Assembly: GCF_009758015.1 (NCBI RefSeq)
Contig: NZ_WSEL01000003.1
Location: 1,612,001 to 1,676,000 of the forward strand
DNA: 64,000 bases
DNA from: Ramlibacter pinisoli
GTDB taxonomy: Bacteria > Pseudomonadota > Gammaproteobacteria > Burkholderiales > Burkholderiaceae_C
Direction: 5' to 3'
The notes under the pieces were generated by a model, which saw nothing but the letters and a program-made list of their open reading frames with translations, did no database searches and had not been told where the DNA came from. Shown here piece by piece: positions 18,815 through 29,548 of this stretch. Made by a program: the position numbers and the translations under genes. Each line of letters starts with the position of its first letter. The stretch's first letter is position 1.

Positions 18815-20164
18815 TCACTTGCAGACGCGGGGCACGTCGCTCAGCACGGAGACGAGCAGCGGGTTCCTGGCGGTGGGCAGGGGCAGCTTGTCGAAGTCGA
18901 TGAACTTGGGGATGTTGGTCGGGCGCGCCGTGTCGCCGGCGGAGTTGGCGAAGCCGGCTTCGCCCTTGCCCAGGTGCAGCACCTGGCTGGCGGTGGCCAC
19001 TTCGATGTGGCCGTCGCGCACGAACACGAACAGGCCCTCCTGGGCGTCGGAGACCTGCTGGGTCGAGAAGGTGTTCGGCGGCACCGGCACGTCGCCGGGC
19101 GGCACGACGTCGGGCGACGTCAGCTGCTGCTGGGGAGTGCTGATCGGCACCACGCCGCTGGGGGAGATGAACAGGCCCTGGCCGGCCTGCAGCAGCTCCA
19201 GGGCCGACTGGCCGGTCTGCTGCACCGCGATGGCCCCCAGGAAGGTCCACAGGTTCAGGTTGCTGCAGTCCGGCTCGCAGCCGATGCCCAGCTCGGTGCC
19301 CCGGATGCCGATCGTGGCGGTCGAGGTGGAGAAGGACACGTTGCGGTTGTTGGCCTTGCCGATCAGGCCGGTGATGGCGCGCACCGTGCCGCGCACCAGC
19401 GACACCAGGAACCGGCCCTCGGCCGCGTTCTTCTCGTCGAAGACGAAGTTGTCGACCCGGAAGCGGGTGTTGCTGCCCAGCGAGATGCGGCTGTCGTCGC
19501 GGAACGCCAGCACGGCGCGCGCGCCCGGCATGGTCTCGACCACGTCGCCGGGATAGACGCTGCCGCCGTCGACCAGGCGGCGGCGCTGGTTGTTGGCATC
19601 GACGGCATAGAGCTCGCCAGCGGACTGCACGACCTTGGCGCTGGCCAGCACGGCGTTGGGGCGGGCGGATTCGGCGACCTGGGCCGATTCCGCGCCGCAG
19701 TCGCGGGTGCACAGGCGGGCGTCGAAGTCGGTGCCCCGGATGCCGATGGTGGCGGTGCTGGTCTGCACCCTGGCGGCATTCGGCGAGCCCTTGGAGATGA
19801 GGCCGGTGACGGCCCGGAAGCCGCCCCGCACCATCTGCAGCAGCATGCTGTTGTCGCTGCCGTTCTCCCGGAACTGGTACTGCTGCAGCACGATCTCGGA
19901 GTTCGGCCGCACGGTCATCCGGGTGCCGTCCTGCAGCTTGACGATGGCGGAGGAGCCCTCGGCGGTGGTCAGGCGGTCGCCCTCGCGCAGTTCCAGGCCC
20001 TTGCCCAGCGTCCGTGGCGCCTGTCCGGGCGTCTGGGCGAAGCCCACGCCGCGCGCGAACTCCACCTCGCCCGCGACCTGGGCCGAGGCCAGGGAACCCG
20101 CCAGGGCCAGGCACAGGCCGGCGGCGAGCTGGAGGAACGTTCGTGATTGGACGGGCCCGAGCAT
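18815..20164 (-). CDS. Secreted protein with two tandem FecR domains
   Basis: 449 residues with a signal peptide (FLQLAAGLCLALAGSLASAQ). It contains two copies of a FecR-like beta module: the first with GDRLTTAEGSSAIVKLQDG, QMVRGGFRAVTGLI and STATIGIRGTDFDA; the second with GDVVETMPGARAVLAFRDD, SLVRGTVRAITGLIG and STATIGIRGTELGIG. After each TIGIRGT there is a short insert with two Cys (LCTRDC and GCEPDC), suggesting a disulfide in each copy. It is not the iron-citrate anti-sigma factor, as it has no membrane helix beyond the signal and no sigma gene nearby. FecR-domain/TpsB pairs recur in Burkholderiales, but their role is unknown. Confidence 0.85.
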   Translation of the reverse strand: MLGPVQSRTFLQLAAGLCLALAGSLASAQVAGEVEFARGVGFAQTPGQAPRTLGKGLELREGDRLTTAEGSSAIVKLQDGTRMTVRPNSEIVLQQYQFRENGSDNSMLLQMVRGGFRAVTGLISKGSPNAARVQTSTATIGIRGTDFDARLCTRDCGAESAQVAESARPNAVLASAKVVQSAGELYAVDANNQRRRLVDGGSVYPGDVVETMPGARAVLAFRDDSRISLGSNTRFRVDNFVFDEKNAAEGRFLVSLVRGTVRAITGLIGKANNRNVSFSTSTATIGIRGTELGIGCEPDCSNLNLWTFLGAIAVQQTGQSALELLQAGQGLFISPSGVVPISTPQQQLTSPDVVPPGDVPVPPNTFSTQQVSDAQEGLFVFVRDGHIEVATASQVLHLGKGEAGFANSAGDTARPTNIPKFIDFDKLPLPTARNPLLVSVLSDVPRVCK

Positions 20165-20175
20165 GGCAACCTCCG

Positions 20176-20191
20176 GAAACCGGTCGGTTTC
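20176..20191 (-). promoter_or_regulatory. Inverted repeat over the FecR-gene ribosome-binding region
   Basis: GAAACCG-GT-CGGTTTC, a perfect 7-bp dyad, lies 12 bp upstream of the start codon and beside its GGAGG. It could be a repressor operator or an RNA hairpin masking the start. Further upstream a GTGTATAAC stretch on the minus strand resembles an extended -10 box. Nothing else was seen in the gap to 20401. Confidence 0.4.
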
Positions 20192-20401
20192 TCAGATTCG
20201 TGAAAAAGTGTTGCAAGGTTATACACGCTGTCGGGCTCGGCCCCGTCCACCGTCGGGCTCGGCGGCGGTAGTCAGCGTGCGGATTTCACGTCCGGCGGCC
20301 GCTTGCGCATCCGTGCGACGGCCGCGCCGGCGTTGGCTGGCGGCGTGGGGAAGCCCCCGCTGCCCGGACGGGCCGCGGGGTGCCGGCCAAGGCGGCCGGA
20401 C

Positions 20402-23400
20402 TCAGACCAGGACGCGTTCGATGCCGCCGCTGTTGGCGGCCTGGACGTACTGGGGCATCCAGTCGGCGCCGAGGATCTTGTTGGCCATCTCGACCACGAT
20501 GTAGTCGGCCTCGAGCAGGCCGTTCTGCAGGTCGTGGCCGTAACGCGACAGGCCCTGCAGGCAGCTTGGGCAGCTGGTCAGCACCTTCAGGTCGTCCTTG
20601 GGGCCCACCTCACCCGTCGCCCGCAGTGCCGCCTCGTCCTTGCGCAGCTCTTCCTCCTTGCGGAAGCGCACCTGGGTCGAGATGTCCGGCCGCGTGATGC
20701 CGAAGGTGCCCGACTCGCCGCAGCAGCGCTCGGACTTGCGCACCTTGTCGCCGAGCAGGGCCTTCACGGTCTTCATCGGTTCCTGCAGCTTCATGGGCGT
20801 GTGGCAGGGGTCGTGGTACAGGTAGGCGCCGCCCCCGGGCAGGGTGATGCCCTTTTCCAGCAGGTACTCGTGGATGTCGATGATCCGGCAGCCGGGGAAG
20901 ATCTTGTCGAACTCGTAGCCCTGCAGCTGGTCGTAGCAGGTGCCGCAGCTGACCACTACGGTCTTGATGTCCAGGTAGTTCAGCGTGTTGGCCACGCGGT
21001 GGAACAGCACCCGGTTGTCGGTGATGATCTTTTCCGCCTTGTCGTACTGTCCGCTGCCGCGCTGCGGGTAGCCGCAGCACAGGTAGCCCGGCGGCAGCAC
21101 GGTCTGCACCCCGGCGTGCCACAGCATCGCCTGGGTGGCCAGGCCGACCTGCGAGAACAGCCGCTCCGAGCCGCAGCCCGGGAAATAGAACACCGCCTCG
21201 GTCTCGCTGGTGGTCGCCTGCGGGTTGCGGATGATGGGGACGTAGTCCTTGTCCTCGATGTCCAGCAACGCCCGCGCCGTCTTCTTCGGCAGCCCGCCGG
21301 GCAGCTTCTTGTTGACGAAGTGGATCACCTGCTCCTTGACCGGCGCGCGGTCGTGCGTCGAGGGCGGCCGGGTCACCTGCTTGCGGGCGAAGCCGCGCAG
21401 CAGGTCGTTGGCCAGCCGCTGGGCCTTGAAGCCGACGCCGACCATGGCGCCGCGCACGAGCTTGATCGTCTGCGGGTTGGTGGCGTTGAGCATGAACATC
21501 GCGGCCGCGTTGGCGGGCCGGAAGCTCTTCTGACCCATCTTGCGCAGCAGGTTGCGCATGTTCATCGACACGTCGCCGAAGTCGATCTTCACCGGGCACG
21601 GGTTGGCGCACTTGTGGCACACGGTGCAGTGGTCGGAGACGTCCTCGAACTCCTCCCAGTGCTTGATCGACACGCCGCGGCGCGTCTGCTCCTCGTACAG
21701 GAACGCCTCCACCAGCAGCGAGGTGGCCAGGATCTTGTTGCGCGGGCTGTACAGCAGGTTGGCGCGCGGCACGTGGGTGGCGCACACCGGCTTGCACTTG
21801 CCGCAGCGCAGGCAGTCCTTGATGCTGTCGGCGATGGCGCCGATGTCCGACTGCTGCATGATCAGCGACTCGTGCCCCATCAGCCCGAAGCTGGGCGTGT
21901 AGGCATTGGTCAGGTCGGCATACACCGACATCGGGCCCTGCTGGGTCGACGGGCGCAGCAGCTTGCCCTTGTTGAACCGCCCCTCGGGGTCGACCCGCTG
22001 CTTGTAGTCGGCGAACGGCCCGATCTCGTCGTCGGTCAGGAATTCCAGCTTGGTGATGCCGATGCCGTGCTCGCCCGAGATCACGCCGTCCAGCGAGCGC
22101 GCCAGCGCCATGATGCGCTTCACCGCCGCGTGCGCGGCCTGCAGCATCTCGTAGTCGTCGCTGTTGACGGGGATGTTGGTGTGCACGTTGCCGTCGCCGG
22201 CGTGCATGTGCAGCGCCACCCACACCCGGCCCTTGAGCACGCGCTGGTGGATGGCCTGCACCTCCTCCAGCAGCGGCCGGAACGGCGCGCCCGAGAAGAT
22301 CTGCTGCAGCGGCGCCCGCAGCTGCGTCTTCCAGCTGGCCCGCAGGCTGTGGTCCTGCAGCTGCGGGAACAGCGGGTCGACCCGCGCCAGCCAGTCCTGC
22401 CACTGGGCGCGCACCTCGCGCACCAGGGCCAGGGCCTGGGCCACGCGGTCCTCGAGCAGCTCGGCCGACGGGATCTCGCTGGCGTCGTCGAGCTTGCCCA
22501 GCGGCAGGTTGCCGCGTTCGAAGAACGCGACCAGCTCGTCGGCCAGCCGGATCTTGTTGGCCAGCGACAGCTCGATATTGATGCGCTCGATGCCGTCCGT
22601 GTACTCCGCCATCCGGGGCAGCGGGATGACCACGTCCTCGTTGATCTTGAAGGCGTTGGTGTGCTTGCTGATGGCGGCCGTGCGCTTGCGGTCGAGCCAG
22701 AACTTCTTGCGCGCCTCGGGGCTCACGGCGATGAATCCCTCGCCGCTGCGCGAGTTGGCGATGCGCACCACCTCGGAGGTGGCGCGCGCCACCGCGTCGG
22801 GGTCGTCGCCGACGATGTCGCCCACCAGCACCATCTTGGGCAGTCCGCCGCGCTTGCTCTTGGTGGAGTAGCCCACCGCCTTGAGGTAGCGGTCGTCCAG
22901 GTGCTCCAGGCCGGCCAGCAGGACGCCGGAGCGCTCCTTCTCGGCGAACATGAAGTCCTTGATCTCCACGATGCTGGGCACCGCGTCCTTCGCGTTGCCG
23001 AAGAACTCCAGGCAGACGGTGCGGGTGTGCGCCGGCAGCCGGTGCACCACCCAGCGCGCGCTGGTGATCAGGCCGTCGCAGCCTTCCTTCTGGATGCCCG
23101 GCAGCCCGGACAGGAACTTGTCGGTGACGTCCTTGCCCAGGCCTTCCTTGCGGAAGGTGCGGCCCGGGATGGCCAGCGTCTCGCGCCGCAGTTCATGGCG
23201 GCCGTCCGGCCCGAAGTAGCGCAGCTCGAACGTGGCGACCTCGGCGTCGTGGATCTTGCCCAGGTTGTGGTCCAGCCGGGTGACCTCCAGCCACTCGGCC
23301 TGCGGGGTGACCATGCGCCAGGACACCAGGTTGTCCAGCGCCGTCCCCCACAGCACGGCCTTCTTGCCACCGGCGTTCATCGCGATGTTGCCGCCGATGC

Positions 23401-24277
23401 ACGACGCCTCGGCCGAGGTGGGGTCGACGGCGAAGACGAAGCCGCCCCGTTCGGCGGCGTCGGCCACCCGCTGGGTCACCACGCCGGCCTCGGTCCAGAT
23501 GGTGGGCAGCGGCTGCGCGTGGCCGGGGACGGCGACTAGTTCCACCTCGGTCATCGCCTCGAGCTTCTCGGTGTTGATGACCACGCTCTTCCACGTGAGC
23601 GGGATCGCGCCGCCGGTGTAGCCGGTGCCGCCGCCGCGCGGGATGATGGTCAGGCCCAGCGTGATGCAGCCCTTGACGAGCGCGGCCATCTCGGCCTCGG
23701 TGTCGGGCGTGAGGACCACGAAGGGGTACTCGACGCGCCAGTCGGTGGCGTCGGTGACGTGCGAGACCCGCGACAGGCCGTCGAACTTGATGTTGTCGCG
23801 CGCCGTGTGGCGCCGCAGTTCCTTCTGCGCGCGCCGGCGCAGCTCCGCGGTCTCCTGGAAGGACGCATCGAAGGCCTGCACCGCGGCGCGCGCGGCCACC
23901 AGCAGTTCGGCCACCAGCTTGTCGCGCTCGGCGTCGTCGCCCGGCGTGCGGCGCTTCTCGATCTCTCCCAGGCGGTGGTGCAGGGCCTCGACCAGCTGGC
24001 GCTGGCGGCGCGGGTTGTCCAGGAGGTCGTCCTGCAGGTACGGGTTGCGCTGCACCACCCAGATGTCGCCCAGCACCTCGTAGAGCATGCGCGCCGAGCG
24101 GCCCGTGTGGCGCTCGGCCCGCAGCCGGCCCAGCACTTCCCAGGCGCGCGGCCCGAGCAGGCGGATGACGATCTCGCGGTCGGAGAACGACGTGTAGTTG
24201 TACGGGATTTCGCGCAGCCGCGGAGCCTCGTCCGAGGCGGCGGCCAGGAGCTGGTCGAGCGTGGTGGGTGCGTTCAT
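20402..24277 (-). CDS. Giant FAD-linked oxidase / Fe-S oxidoreductase (DUF3683 protein)
   Basis: 1291 residues. In order: an N-terminal DUF3683 region ([22 protein letters not shown]); a PCMH-type FAD-binding domain with [17 protein letters not shown] and [24 protein letters not shown]; an FAD-oxidase C domain ending near [16 protein letters not shown] and [13 protein letters not shown]; a ferredoxin-like segment with [11 protein letters not shown] and [13 protein letters not shown]; and two CCG modules ([27 protein letters not shown]). This is a one-chain version of a GlcDF/Dld-type 2-hydroxyacid dehydrogenase, passing electrons from FAD to 4Fe-4S centres. The substrate is not known. It is monocistronic, with 248 bp to the divergent ugp operon. 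Confidence 0.9.
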   Translation of the reverse strand: MNAPTTLDQLLAAASDEAPRLREIPYNYTSFSDREIVIRLLGPRAWEVLGRLRAERHTGRSARMLYEVLGDIWVVQRNPYLQDDLLDNPRRQRQLVEALHHRLGEIEKRRTPGDDAERDKLVAELLVAARAAVQAFDASFQETAELRRRAQKELRRHTARDNIKFDGLSRVSHVTDATDWRVEYPFVVLTPDTEAEMAALVKGCITLGLTIIPRGGGTGYTGGAIPLTWKSVVINTEKLEAMTEVELVAVPGHAQPLPTIWTEAGVVTQRVADAAERGGFVFAVDPTSAEASCIGGNIAMNAGGKKAVLWGTALDNLVSWRMVTPQAEWLEVTRLDHNLGKIHDAEVATFELRYFGPDGRHELRRETLAIPGRTFRKEGLGKDVTDKFLSGLPGIQKEGCDGLITSARWVVHRLPAHTRTVCLEFFGNAKDAVPSIVEIKDFMFAEKERSGVLLAGLEHLDDRYLKAVGYSTKSKRGGLPKMVLVGDIVGDDPDAVARATSEVVRIANSRSGEGFIAVSPEARKKFWLDRKRTAAISKHTNAFKINEDVVIPLPRMAEYTDGIERINIELSLANKIRLADELVAFFERGNLPLGKLDDASEIPSAELLEDRVAQALALVREVRAQWQDWLARVDPLFPQLQDHSLRASWKTQLRAPLQQIFSGAPFRPLLEEVQAIHQRVLKGRVWVALHMHAGDGNVHTNIPVNSDDYEMLQAAHAAVKRIMALARSLDGVISGEHGIGITKLEFLTDDEIGPFADYKQRVDPEGRFNKGKLLRPSTQQGPMSVYADLTNAYTPSFGLMGHESLIMQQSDIGAIADSIKDCLRCGKCKPVCATHVPRANLLYSPRNKILATSLLVEAFLYEEQTRRGVSIKHWEEFEDVSDHCTVCHKCANPCPVKIDFGDVSMNMRNLLRKMGQKSFRPANAAAMFMLNATNPQTIKLVRGAMVGVGFKAQRLANDLLRGFARKQVTRPPSTHDRAPVKEQVIHFVNKKLPGGLPKKTARALLDIEDKDYVPIIRNPQATTSETEAVFYFPGCGSERLFSQVGLATQAMLWHAGVQTVLPPGYLCCGYPQRGSGQYDKAEKIITDNRVLFHRVANTLNYLDIKTVVVSCGTCYDQLQGYEFDKIFPGCRIIDIHEYLLEKGITLPGGGAYLYHDPCHTPMKLQEPMKTVKALLGDKVRKSERCCGESGTFGITRPDISTQVRFRKEEELRKDEAALRATGEVGPKDDLKVLTSCPSCLQGLSRYGHDLQNGLLEADYIVVEMANKILGADWMPQYVQAANSGGIERVLV

Positions 24278-24526
24278 CGTTCCGGTGCTGCCCCAGCCAT
24301 CGGAGGGGCTCGGTCTTCAGCCGGACAAGAATGCGCGCAGCGGCTGAAGGAGGATGTTACCGCAGCGCAACATGACCCGTGCCCGCGTCGGGGATGACCC
24401 GCCCCCGGGCGGCCGTCCCTCATGGTTAGCCCCGTGTCCCGCGACCGCCTGCCGCCGGTCTAATCGCTTGACACAAATCGCCGGTAGAGTCACGCCCCTC
24501 GTGACCGACCTTCTCCAGGAGCATCC
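24278..24526 (+). promoter_or_regulatory. Divergent intergenic region upstream of ugpB
   Basis: No gene is seen here. A perfect TTGACA (24468-24473) precedes ugpB, but no matching -10 lies at the usual spacing. AGGAG is placed 8 nt before the ugpB ATG. A Pho box was looked for by eye and not recognised. Confidence 0.4.
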
Positions 24527-25831
24527 ATGAAGCTGAAGTTGTCCGCCCTCGTTCTCGCGGCCACCTGTTCGATCGCCGCGCAGGCGCAGACCGAGATCCA
24601 ATGGTGGCACTCGATGACCGCCGTGAACAACGAGTGGGTCAACGACCTCGCCAAGGACTTCAACGCCAAGCAGAAGGACTACAAGGTCGTGCCGGTGTTC
24701 AAGGGCACCTACGACGAGTCCATGACGGCCGCCATCGCCGCCTACCGCGCCGGCAACGCGCCGCACATCCTGCAGGTGTTCGAAGTCGGCACCGCCACCA
24801 TGATGGCCAGCAAGGGCGCCGTGGTGCCGGTGACCAAGCTGATGGCCGACGCCGGCAAGAAATTCGACCCGGGCGCCTACATCCCCGCGGTGGCCAGCTA
24901 CTACACGGCGCCGAACGGTCAGATGATGAGCTTCCCGTTCAACAGCTCCACGACGGTGTTCTACATCAACAAGGACGCGTTCGCGGCCGCCGGCCTGGAC
25001 ACCAACGAGCTGCCCAAGACCTGGCCCGAGGTGGCGCTCGCCGCCGGCAAGCTCAAGGCGAGCGGCCACAAGTGCCCCATCACCCTCGGCTGGCAGGGCT
25101 GGACGCAGCTGGAGAGCTTCTCCACCTGGCACAACACGCTGCTGGCCACCAAGCGCAACGGGCTGGACGGCCCCGACGCGCGGCTGGTGGCCAACTCGCC
25201 GCTGCACGTGCGCCACATCGAGAACCTGGGCAACATGGCCAAGCAGGGCCTGTTCGTCTACAAGGGCCGCGGCAACGTGCCCGAAGCCAGCTTCGTCTCG
25301 GGCGAGTGCGCCATGATCACGACCTCGTCGGGCTTCTACGGCAACGTGGCCAAGAACGCCAAGTTCAAGTACGCCGTCTCCACCCTGCCCTACTACCCCG
25401 ACGTGCCCGGTGCGCCGCAGAACACCGTCATCGGCGGCGCCAGCCTGTGGGTGATGGCCGGCAAGAAGCCCGCCGAATACAAGGGCGTCGCGACCTTCTT
25501 CGAGTACCTGTCCAACCCGGACGTGCAGTCGGCGAGCCACAAGCGCACCGGCTACCTGCCGATCACCATGGCCTCGTTCAAGCTGACCGAGCAGTCCGGG
25601 TTCTACAAGCAGAACCCCGGCACCGATACCGCCGTCAACCAGATGGTGCGCAAGACCACCGACAAGTCGCGCGGCATCCGCCTGGGCAACTACGTGCAGG
25701 TGCGCGCCATCGAGGACGAGGAGCTCGAGCAGGTCTGGGCCGGCAAGAAGTCGGCCAAGGAAGCGCTCGACGCCATCGTCAAGCGCGGCAACGAGCAGCT
25801 GGAGCGCTTCCAGAAGGCCAACAAGGGCTGA
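24527..25831 (+). CDS. ugpB: sn-Glycerol-3-phosphate ABC transporter substrate-binding protein
   Basis: 434 residues with a signal peptide (MKLKLSALVLAATCSIAAQAQ). The mature start TEIQWWHSMTAVNNEWVNDLAKDFN and the PFNSSTTVFYINKDAF and CPITLGWQGWTQLESFSTWHN blocks are typical of UgpB. It binds glycerol-3-phosphate and glycerophosphodiesters in the periplasm and hands them to UgpAE. It is first in a ugpBAEC-ugpQ operon on the plus strand. A 150-bp gap with a stem-loop separates it from ugpA, as is usual where the binding protein is made in excess over the membrane parts. Confidence 0.95.
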   Translation: MKLKLSALVLAATCSIAAQAQTEIQWWHSMTAVNNEWVNDLAKDFNAKQKDYKVVPVFKGTYDESMTAAIAAYRAGNAPHILQVFEVGTATMMASKGAVVPVTKLMADAGKKFDPGAYIPAVASYYTAPNGQMMSFPFNSSTTVFYINKDAFAAAGLDTNELPKTWPEVALAAGKLKASGHKCPITLGWQGWTQLESFSTWHNTLLATKRNGLDGPDARLVANSPLHVRHIENLGNMAKQGLFVYKGRGNVPEASFVSGECAMITTSSGFYGNVAKNAKFKYAVSTLPYYPDVPGAPQNTVIGGASLWVMAGKKPAEYKGVATFFEYLSNPDVQSASHKRTGYLPITMASFKLTEQSGFYKQNPGTDTAVNQMVRKTTDKSRGIRLGNYVQVRAIEDEELEQVWAGKKSAKEALDAIVKRGNEQLERFQKANKG

Positions 25832-25873
25832 CACCCGCCTTCCTCGCCGCCGCGCCGGCGGCGCCCCCTGGCC

Positions 25874-25902
25874 ACCCTCCCCCCGTCCTGCGAGGGGAGG
25901 GT
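25874..25902 (+). repeat. Stem-loop between ugpB and ugpA
   Basis: ACCCTCCCC and GGGGAGGGT form a perfect 9-bp stem with an 11-nt loop, 42 bp after the ugpB stop. There is only a short TCCGTTT after it, so it is probably a partial terminator or an mRNA-stabilising hairpin that raises ugpB over ugpAEC. Confidence 0.6.
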
Positions 25903-25981
25903 TCCGTTTGTCCGGGGGCCGGGTCGAGAACAATTCGCCGCGTCCGCTCCGGACGCCGCCTGATGAGGTGAGAATCGCGCG

Positions 25982-26863
25982 ATGGAGAAGAGGGTCTGGT
26001 TCAGGTCGACATGGCTGCCGTGGCTGCTGCTGGCACCGCAGGTCGCCATCATCAGCGTGTTCTTCTTCTGGCCGGCCGGGCAGGCGCTGCTGCAGTCGCT
26101 GCAGCAGCAGGACGCCTTCGGCACCTCCGTGGAATGGGTCGGCCTGGAGAACTTCCACAACCTCTGGAACGACGAGTCCTACCTGGCCTCGTTCAAGACC
26201 ACGGCCGTGTTCTCGCTGCTGGTCGCCTTCTTCGGCATCACCCTGTCGCTGCTGCTGGCGGTGTTCGCCGACCGGGTGGTGCGGGGCGTGCTCGCCTACC
26301 GCACGCTGCTGATCTGGCCCTACGCGGTCGCTCCCGCCGTCGCCGGCGTCGTGTGGCTGTTCCTCTTCTCCCCCAGCATCGGCGTGCTGGCGTACTGGCT
26401 GCGCAGCGTCGGCTTCGAGTGGAACTCGCTGCTCGATAGCGACCACGCGATGGCGCTGATCGTGATGGCCGCGGTCTGGAAGCAGTTCTCGTACAACTTC
26501 CTGTTCTTCGTGGCCGGGCTGCAGAGCGTTCCCAAGTCGCTGATCGAGGCGGCCGCGATCGACGGCGCCGGCGCCTGGCGCCGCTTCTGGACCATCCAGT
26601 TCCCGCTGCTGTCGCCCACCACGTTCTTCCTGCTGGTCATCAACGTCGTCTACGCGTTCTTCGACACCTTCGCGATCGTCGACGCCGCGACCAAGGGCGG
26701 CCCGGGCAAGGACACCGCCATCCTGGTCTACAAGGTCTATTTCGACGGCTTCAAGGCGCTGGACCTGGGCGGCTCGGCGGCGCAGTCGGTGGTCCTGATG
26801 GCCATCGTGATCGCCCTGACGGTGATCCAGTTCCGCTTCGTCGAGAAGAAGGTGACCTACTGA
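25982..26863 (+). CDS. ugpA: sn-Glycerol-3-phosphate ABC transporter permease
   Basis: 293 residues with about six membrane helices ([22 protein letters not shown] first). The EAAxxDGA-type loop that docks to the ATPase is [20 protein letters not shown]. It pairs with UgpE to form the channel. The stop and the ugpE start share one base (TGATG), indicating translational coupling. Confidence 0.94.
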   Translation: MEKRVWFRSTWLPWLLLAPQVAIISVFFFWPAGQALLQSLQQQDAFGTSVEWVGLENFHNLWNDESYLASFKTTAVFSLLVAFFGITLSLLLAVFADRVVRGVLAYRTLLIWPYAVAPAVAGVVWLFLFSPSIGVLAYWLRSVGFEWNSLLDSDHAMALIVMAAVWKQFSYNFLFFVAGLQSVPKSLIEAAAIDGAGAWRRFWTIQFPLLSPTTFFLLVINVVYAFFDTFAIVDAATKGGPGKDTAILVYKVYFDGFKALDLGGSAAQSVVLMAIVIALTVIQFRFVEKKVTY

Positions 26864-27714
26864 TGGTCGAGCGCAACCGCTTCCTGTCCGTGCTCACCCA
26901 CGTGGTGCTGCTGCTGGGCGTCCTGGTGGTCGCCTTCCCGGTCTACGTGACCTTCGTGGCCTCCACCCACACGATGGATGCGGTGGTGCAGGTGCCGATG
27001 CCGCTCACGCCGGGCTCGAACCTGGTGGAGAACTACCGCAGCGCCCTGCTCGGCGAGCGCACCGGCACCGGCACCCACGCCGCCGTCGGCCGCATGATGC
27101 TGGTCAGCCTGGTCACGGCGCTGGGCATCGCGCTGGGCAAGATCGCGATCTCGCTGCTGTCGGCCTTCGCCATCGTCTATTTCCGCTTCCCGCTGCGCAA
27201 GTTCTTCTTCTGGGCCATCTTCGTCACGCTGATGCTGCCGGTGGAGGTGCGCATCGGCCCGACCTACAAGGTGGTGGCCGACCTGGGCATGCTCAACACC
27301 TTCCCCGGCCTGACGGTGCCGCTCATCGCGTCGGCGACGGCCACCTTCCTGTTCCGGCAGTTCTTCCTCACCGTCCCCGACGAACTGGTGGAGGCCGCGC
27401 GCATGGACGGCGCCGGGCCGCTGCGCTTCTTCAAGGACGTGCTGCTGCCGCTGTCGACCACCAGCATGGCGGCGCTGTTCGTCATCCAGTTCATCTACGG
27501 CTGGAACCAGTACCTGTGGCCGCTGCTCGTGACCACGCAGGAGGACATGTACCCGGTGGTGGTGGGCATCAAGCAGATGATCTCCGGCGGTGATGCCCAG
27601 ACCGAATGGAACGTCGTGATGGCCACCGCCATGCTGGCGATGCTCCCGCCGGCCGTGGTCGTGATCCTGATGCAGAAGTGGTTCGTCAAGGGCCTGGTCG
27701 ACGCGGAAAAGTAA
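26863..27714 (+). CDS. ugpE: sn-Glycerol-3-phosphate ABC transporter permease
   Basis: 283 residues, six predicted membrane helices, with the ATPase-docking loop [41 protein letters not shown] near the end is typical of UgpE and related MalG-like permeases. It starts on the last base of the ugpA stop and ends 4 bp before ugpC. Confidence 0.94.
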   Translation: MVERNRFLSVLTHVVLLLGVLVVAFPVYVTFVASTHTMDAVVQVPMPLTPGSNLVENYRSALLGERTGTGTHAAVGRMMLVSLVTALGIALGKIAISLLSAFAIVYFRFPLRKFFFWAIFVTLMLPVEVRIGPTYKVVADLGMLNTFPGLTVPLIASATATFLFRQFFLTVPDELVEAARMDGAGPLRFFKDVLLPLSTTSMAALFVIQFIYGWNQYLWPLLVTTQEDMYPVVVGIKQMISGGDAQTEWNVVMATAMLAMLPPAVVVILMQKWFVKGLVDAEK

Positions 27715-27718
27715 ACAC

Positions 27719-28723
27719 ATGGCAGCCATCTCCCTTCGCAACGTCGTCAAGCGCTACGGCAAGGCCAAGCAGGAACTGCAGGTCATCCACGGCATCGATG
27801 CCGAGGTGTCCGACCGCGAGTTCATCGTCATCGTCGGGCCCTCCGGCTGCGGCAAGTCGACGCTGCTGCGCATGGTGGCCGGCCTGGAGGAGATCTCCGG
27901 CGGCGAGATCGCCATCGGCGACCGGGTCGTCAACGACCTCGAGCCGGCCGAGCGCGACATCGCGATGGTGTTCCAGAACTACGCCCTGTACCCGCACATG
28001 AGCGTGTTCGACAACATGGCCTACGGCCTGAAGATCCGCAAGATGCCGCCGGCGGAGATCAGGACCCGGGTCGACAAGGCCGCGGCCATCCTGGAGCTGG
28101 GGCACCTGCTCGATCGCAAGCCGCGCCAGCTGTCGGGCGGCCAGCGCCAGCGCGTCGCCATGGGCCGCGCCATCGTGCGCCAGCCGCAGGTGTTCCTGTT
28201 CGACGAACCGCTGTCCAACCTGGATGCCAAGCTGCGCGCCCAGACCCGGCTGGAGATCCAGAAGCTGCACCGCGAACTGGGCATCACCTCGCTGTTCGTC
28301 ACCCACGACCAGGTCGAGGCCATGACGCTGGCGCAGCGCATGATCGTGATGAACGCCGGCCGCATGGAGCAGTTCGGCACGCCGGAGCAGGTCTACCAGC
28401 AGCCGGCCTCCACCTTCGTCGCCAGCTTCATCGGCTCGCCGCCCATGAACCTGCTGAAGGCGGCGCCCGGCGGCCGCCCGGGCACCATCCTGGGCATCCG
28501 CCCGGAGCACCTGGACATCGGCGCCGACGGCTGGGAAGCCCGGGTCGAGACGGTGGAGCTGCTGGGCGCCGAGCGCCTGGTCTACGCCCGCGTGGGCGGC
28601 GAGCAGGTCATCGTGCGCACCGAGGAGCAGCACGCCGCCCCGGCAGCCGACAGCACCATCCGCATCAAGCCGCGCGAGGACCGGCTGCACTGGTTCGACG
28701 CCGCGTCGGGCAAGCGGCTGTGA
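27719..28723 (+). CDS. ugpC: sn-Glycerol-3-phosphate ABC transporter ATPase
   Basis: 334 residues. Walker A is [11 protein letters not shown], the ABC signature [15 protein letters not shown] and Walker [13 protein letters not shown], followed by the His switch VTHDQ. A C-terminal MalK-type TOBE/regulatory domain (from about residue 240) contains [11 protein letters not shown]. It energises uptake by UgpAE. At 334 residues it is a little shorter than E. coli UgpC, the difference lying in the C-terminal domain. The stop overlaps the GTG start of ugpQ. Confidence 0.95.
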   Translation: MAAISLRNVVKRYGKAKQELQVIHGIDAEVSDREFIVIVGPSGCGKSTLLRMVAGLEEISGGEIAIGDRVVNDLEPAERDIAMVFQNYALYPHMSVFDNMAYGLKIRKMPPAEIRTRVDKAAAILELGHLLDRKPRQLSGGQRQRVAMGRAIVRQPQVFLFDEPLSNLDAKLRAQTRLEIQKLHRELGITSLFVTHDQVEAMTLAQRMIVMNAGRMEQFGTPEQVYQQPASTFVASFIGSPPMNLLKAAPGGRPGTILGIRPEHLDIGADGWEARVETVELLGAERLVYARVGGEQVIVRTEEQHAAPAADSTIRIKPREDRLHWFDAASGKRL

Positions 28724-29460
28724 CCGCGCAGCCCTGGCCCTACCCCCGCTGGATCGCCCACCGCGGCGCCGGCAAGCTGGCGCCCGAGAACACCCTGGCG
28801 GCCTTCCGCCTGGGCGCGCAGCACGGCTACCGGATGGCCGAATGCGACGCCAAGCTGTCGGCCGACGAGGTCGTGTTCCTGCTGCACGACGCGACCCTGG
28901 AGCGCACCACCGACGGCCACGGCGCCGCCGGCGCGCTGGCCTGGTCCGAGCTGTCACGGCTCGATGCCGGCGGCTGGCTGGGGCGCGCCTGGGCCGGCGA
29001 GCCGCCGGCCACGCTGGCCGGGCTGGCGGCGTTCTGCCACGCCAACCGGCTGCTGCTGAACATCGAGATCAAGCCCACGCCGGGCGTCGAGGGGCGCACC
29101 GGCGAGGTGGTCGCGGCCGAGGCCGCCCGCCTGTGGGCCGGGGCCGACGTACCGCCCCTGCTCACGTCGTTCCAGCCCGAGGCCCTGCGCGGGGCGCAAC
29201 GCAGCGCACCGCAGCTGCCGCGCGGCCTGCTGCTGGACACCTGGATCGATGGCTGGTTCGAGACGGCGCATATCCTCGGCTGCGTGGCGGTGGTCTGCAA
29301 CCACACCCTCTGGGACGCGGCCAGCGTGCACCGGGTGCACGCCGCCGGCATGCGCTGCCTGAGCTACACCGTCAACGATTCCCGGGCCGCGCAGCGCCTC
29401 TGGGACCTGGGCACCGACGCCATCATCACCGACCGGGTGGACCTCTTCGCACCGGATTGA
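28720..29460 (+). CDS. ugpQ: Glycerophosphodiester phosphodiesterase
   Basis: 246 residues with a GTG start that overlaps the ugpC stop (GTGA). The catalytic blocks are [38 protein letters not shown] (metal-binding Glu/Asp and the general His) and NIEIKPTP. It lacks a signal peptide, so it acts in the cytoplasm. There it splits glycerophosphodiesters brought in by Ugp into an alcohol and glycerol-3-phosphate. It is the last gene of the operon. Confidence 0.95.
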   Translation: MTAQPWPYPRWIAHRGAGKLAPENTLAAFRLGAQHGYRMAECDAKLSADEVVFLLHDATLERTTDGHGAAGALAWSELSRLDAGGWLGRAWAGEPPATLAGLAAFCHANRLLLNIEIKPTPGVEGRTGEVVAAEAARLWAGADVPPLLTSFQPEALRGAQRSAPQLPRGLLLDTWIDGWFETAHILGCVAVVCNHTLWDAASVHRVHAAGMRCLSYTVNDSRAAQRLWDLGTDAIITDRVDLFAPD

Positions 29461-29483
29461 GGCGTCCGCGCCCCGGGAGCTTT

Positions 29484-29501
29484 CCCCGCTGCGCTGCGGG
29501 G
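29484..29501 (+). terminator. Hairpin after ugpQ
   Basis: CCCCGC-TGCGCT-GCGGGG forms a stable 6-bp stem 24 bp after the ugpQ stop. No T-run follows, so termination would be partial or Rho-aided. Confidence 0.45.
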
Positions 29502-29548
29502 GAGCCGGTGGCATCATCGCGCTCCTCGCATCGCCCGCCGGGGGATCC

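Noticed and set aside
18815..20164. FecR-domain protein considered as an anti-sigma factor of an iron-citrate-like system
   Set aside because: It has a cleavable-type signal, no further membrane helix and no ECF sigma factor or TonB receptor nearby.
20402..24277. DUF3683 protein considered as two or more fused genes from a sequencing error
   Set aside because: The one-chain FAD plus Fe-S form with this N-terminal domain is a known family plan, and the frame is uninterrupted over 1291 codons.
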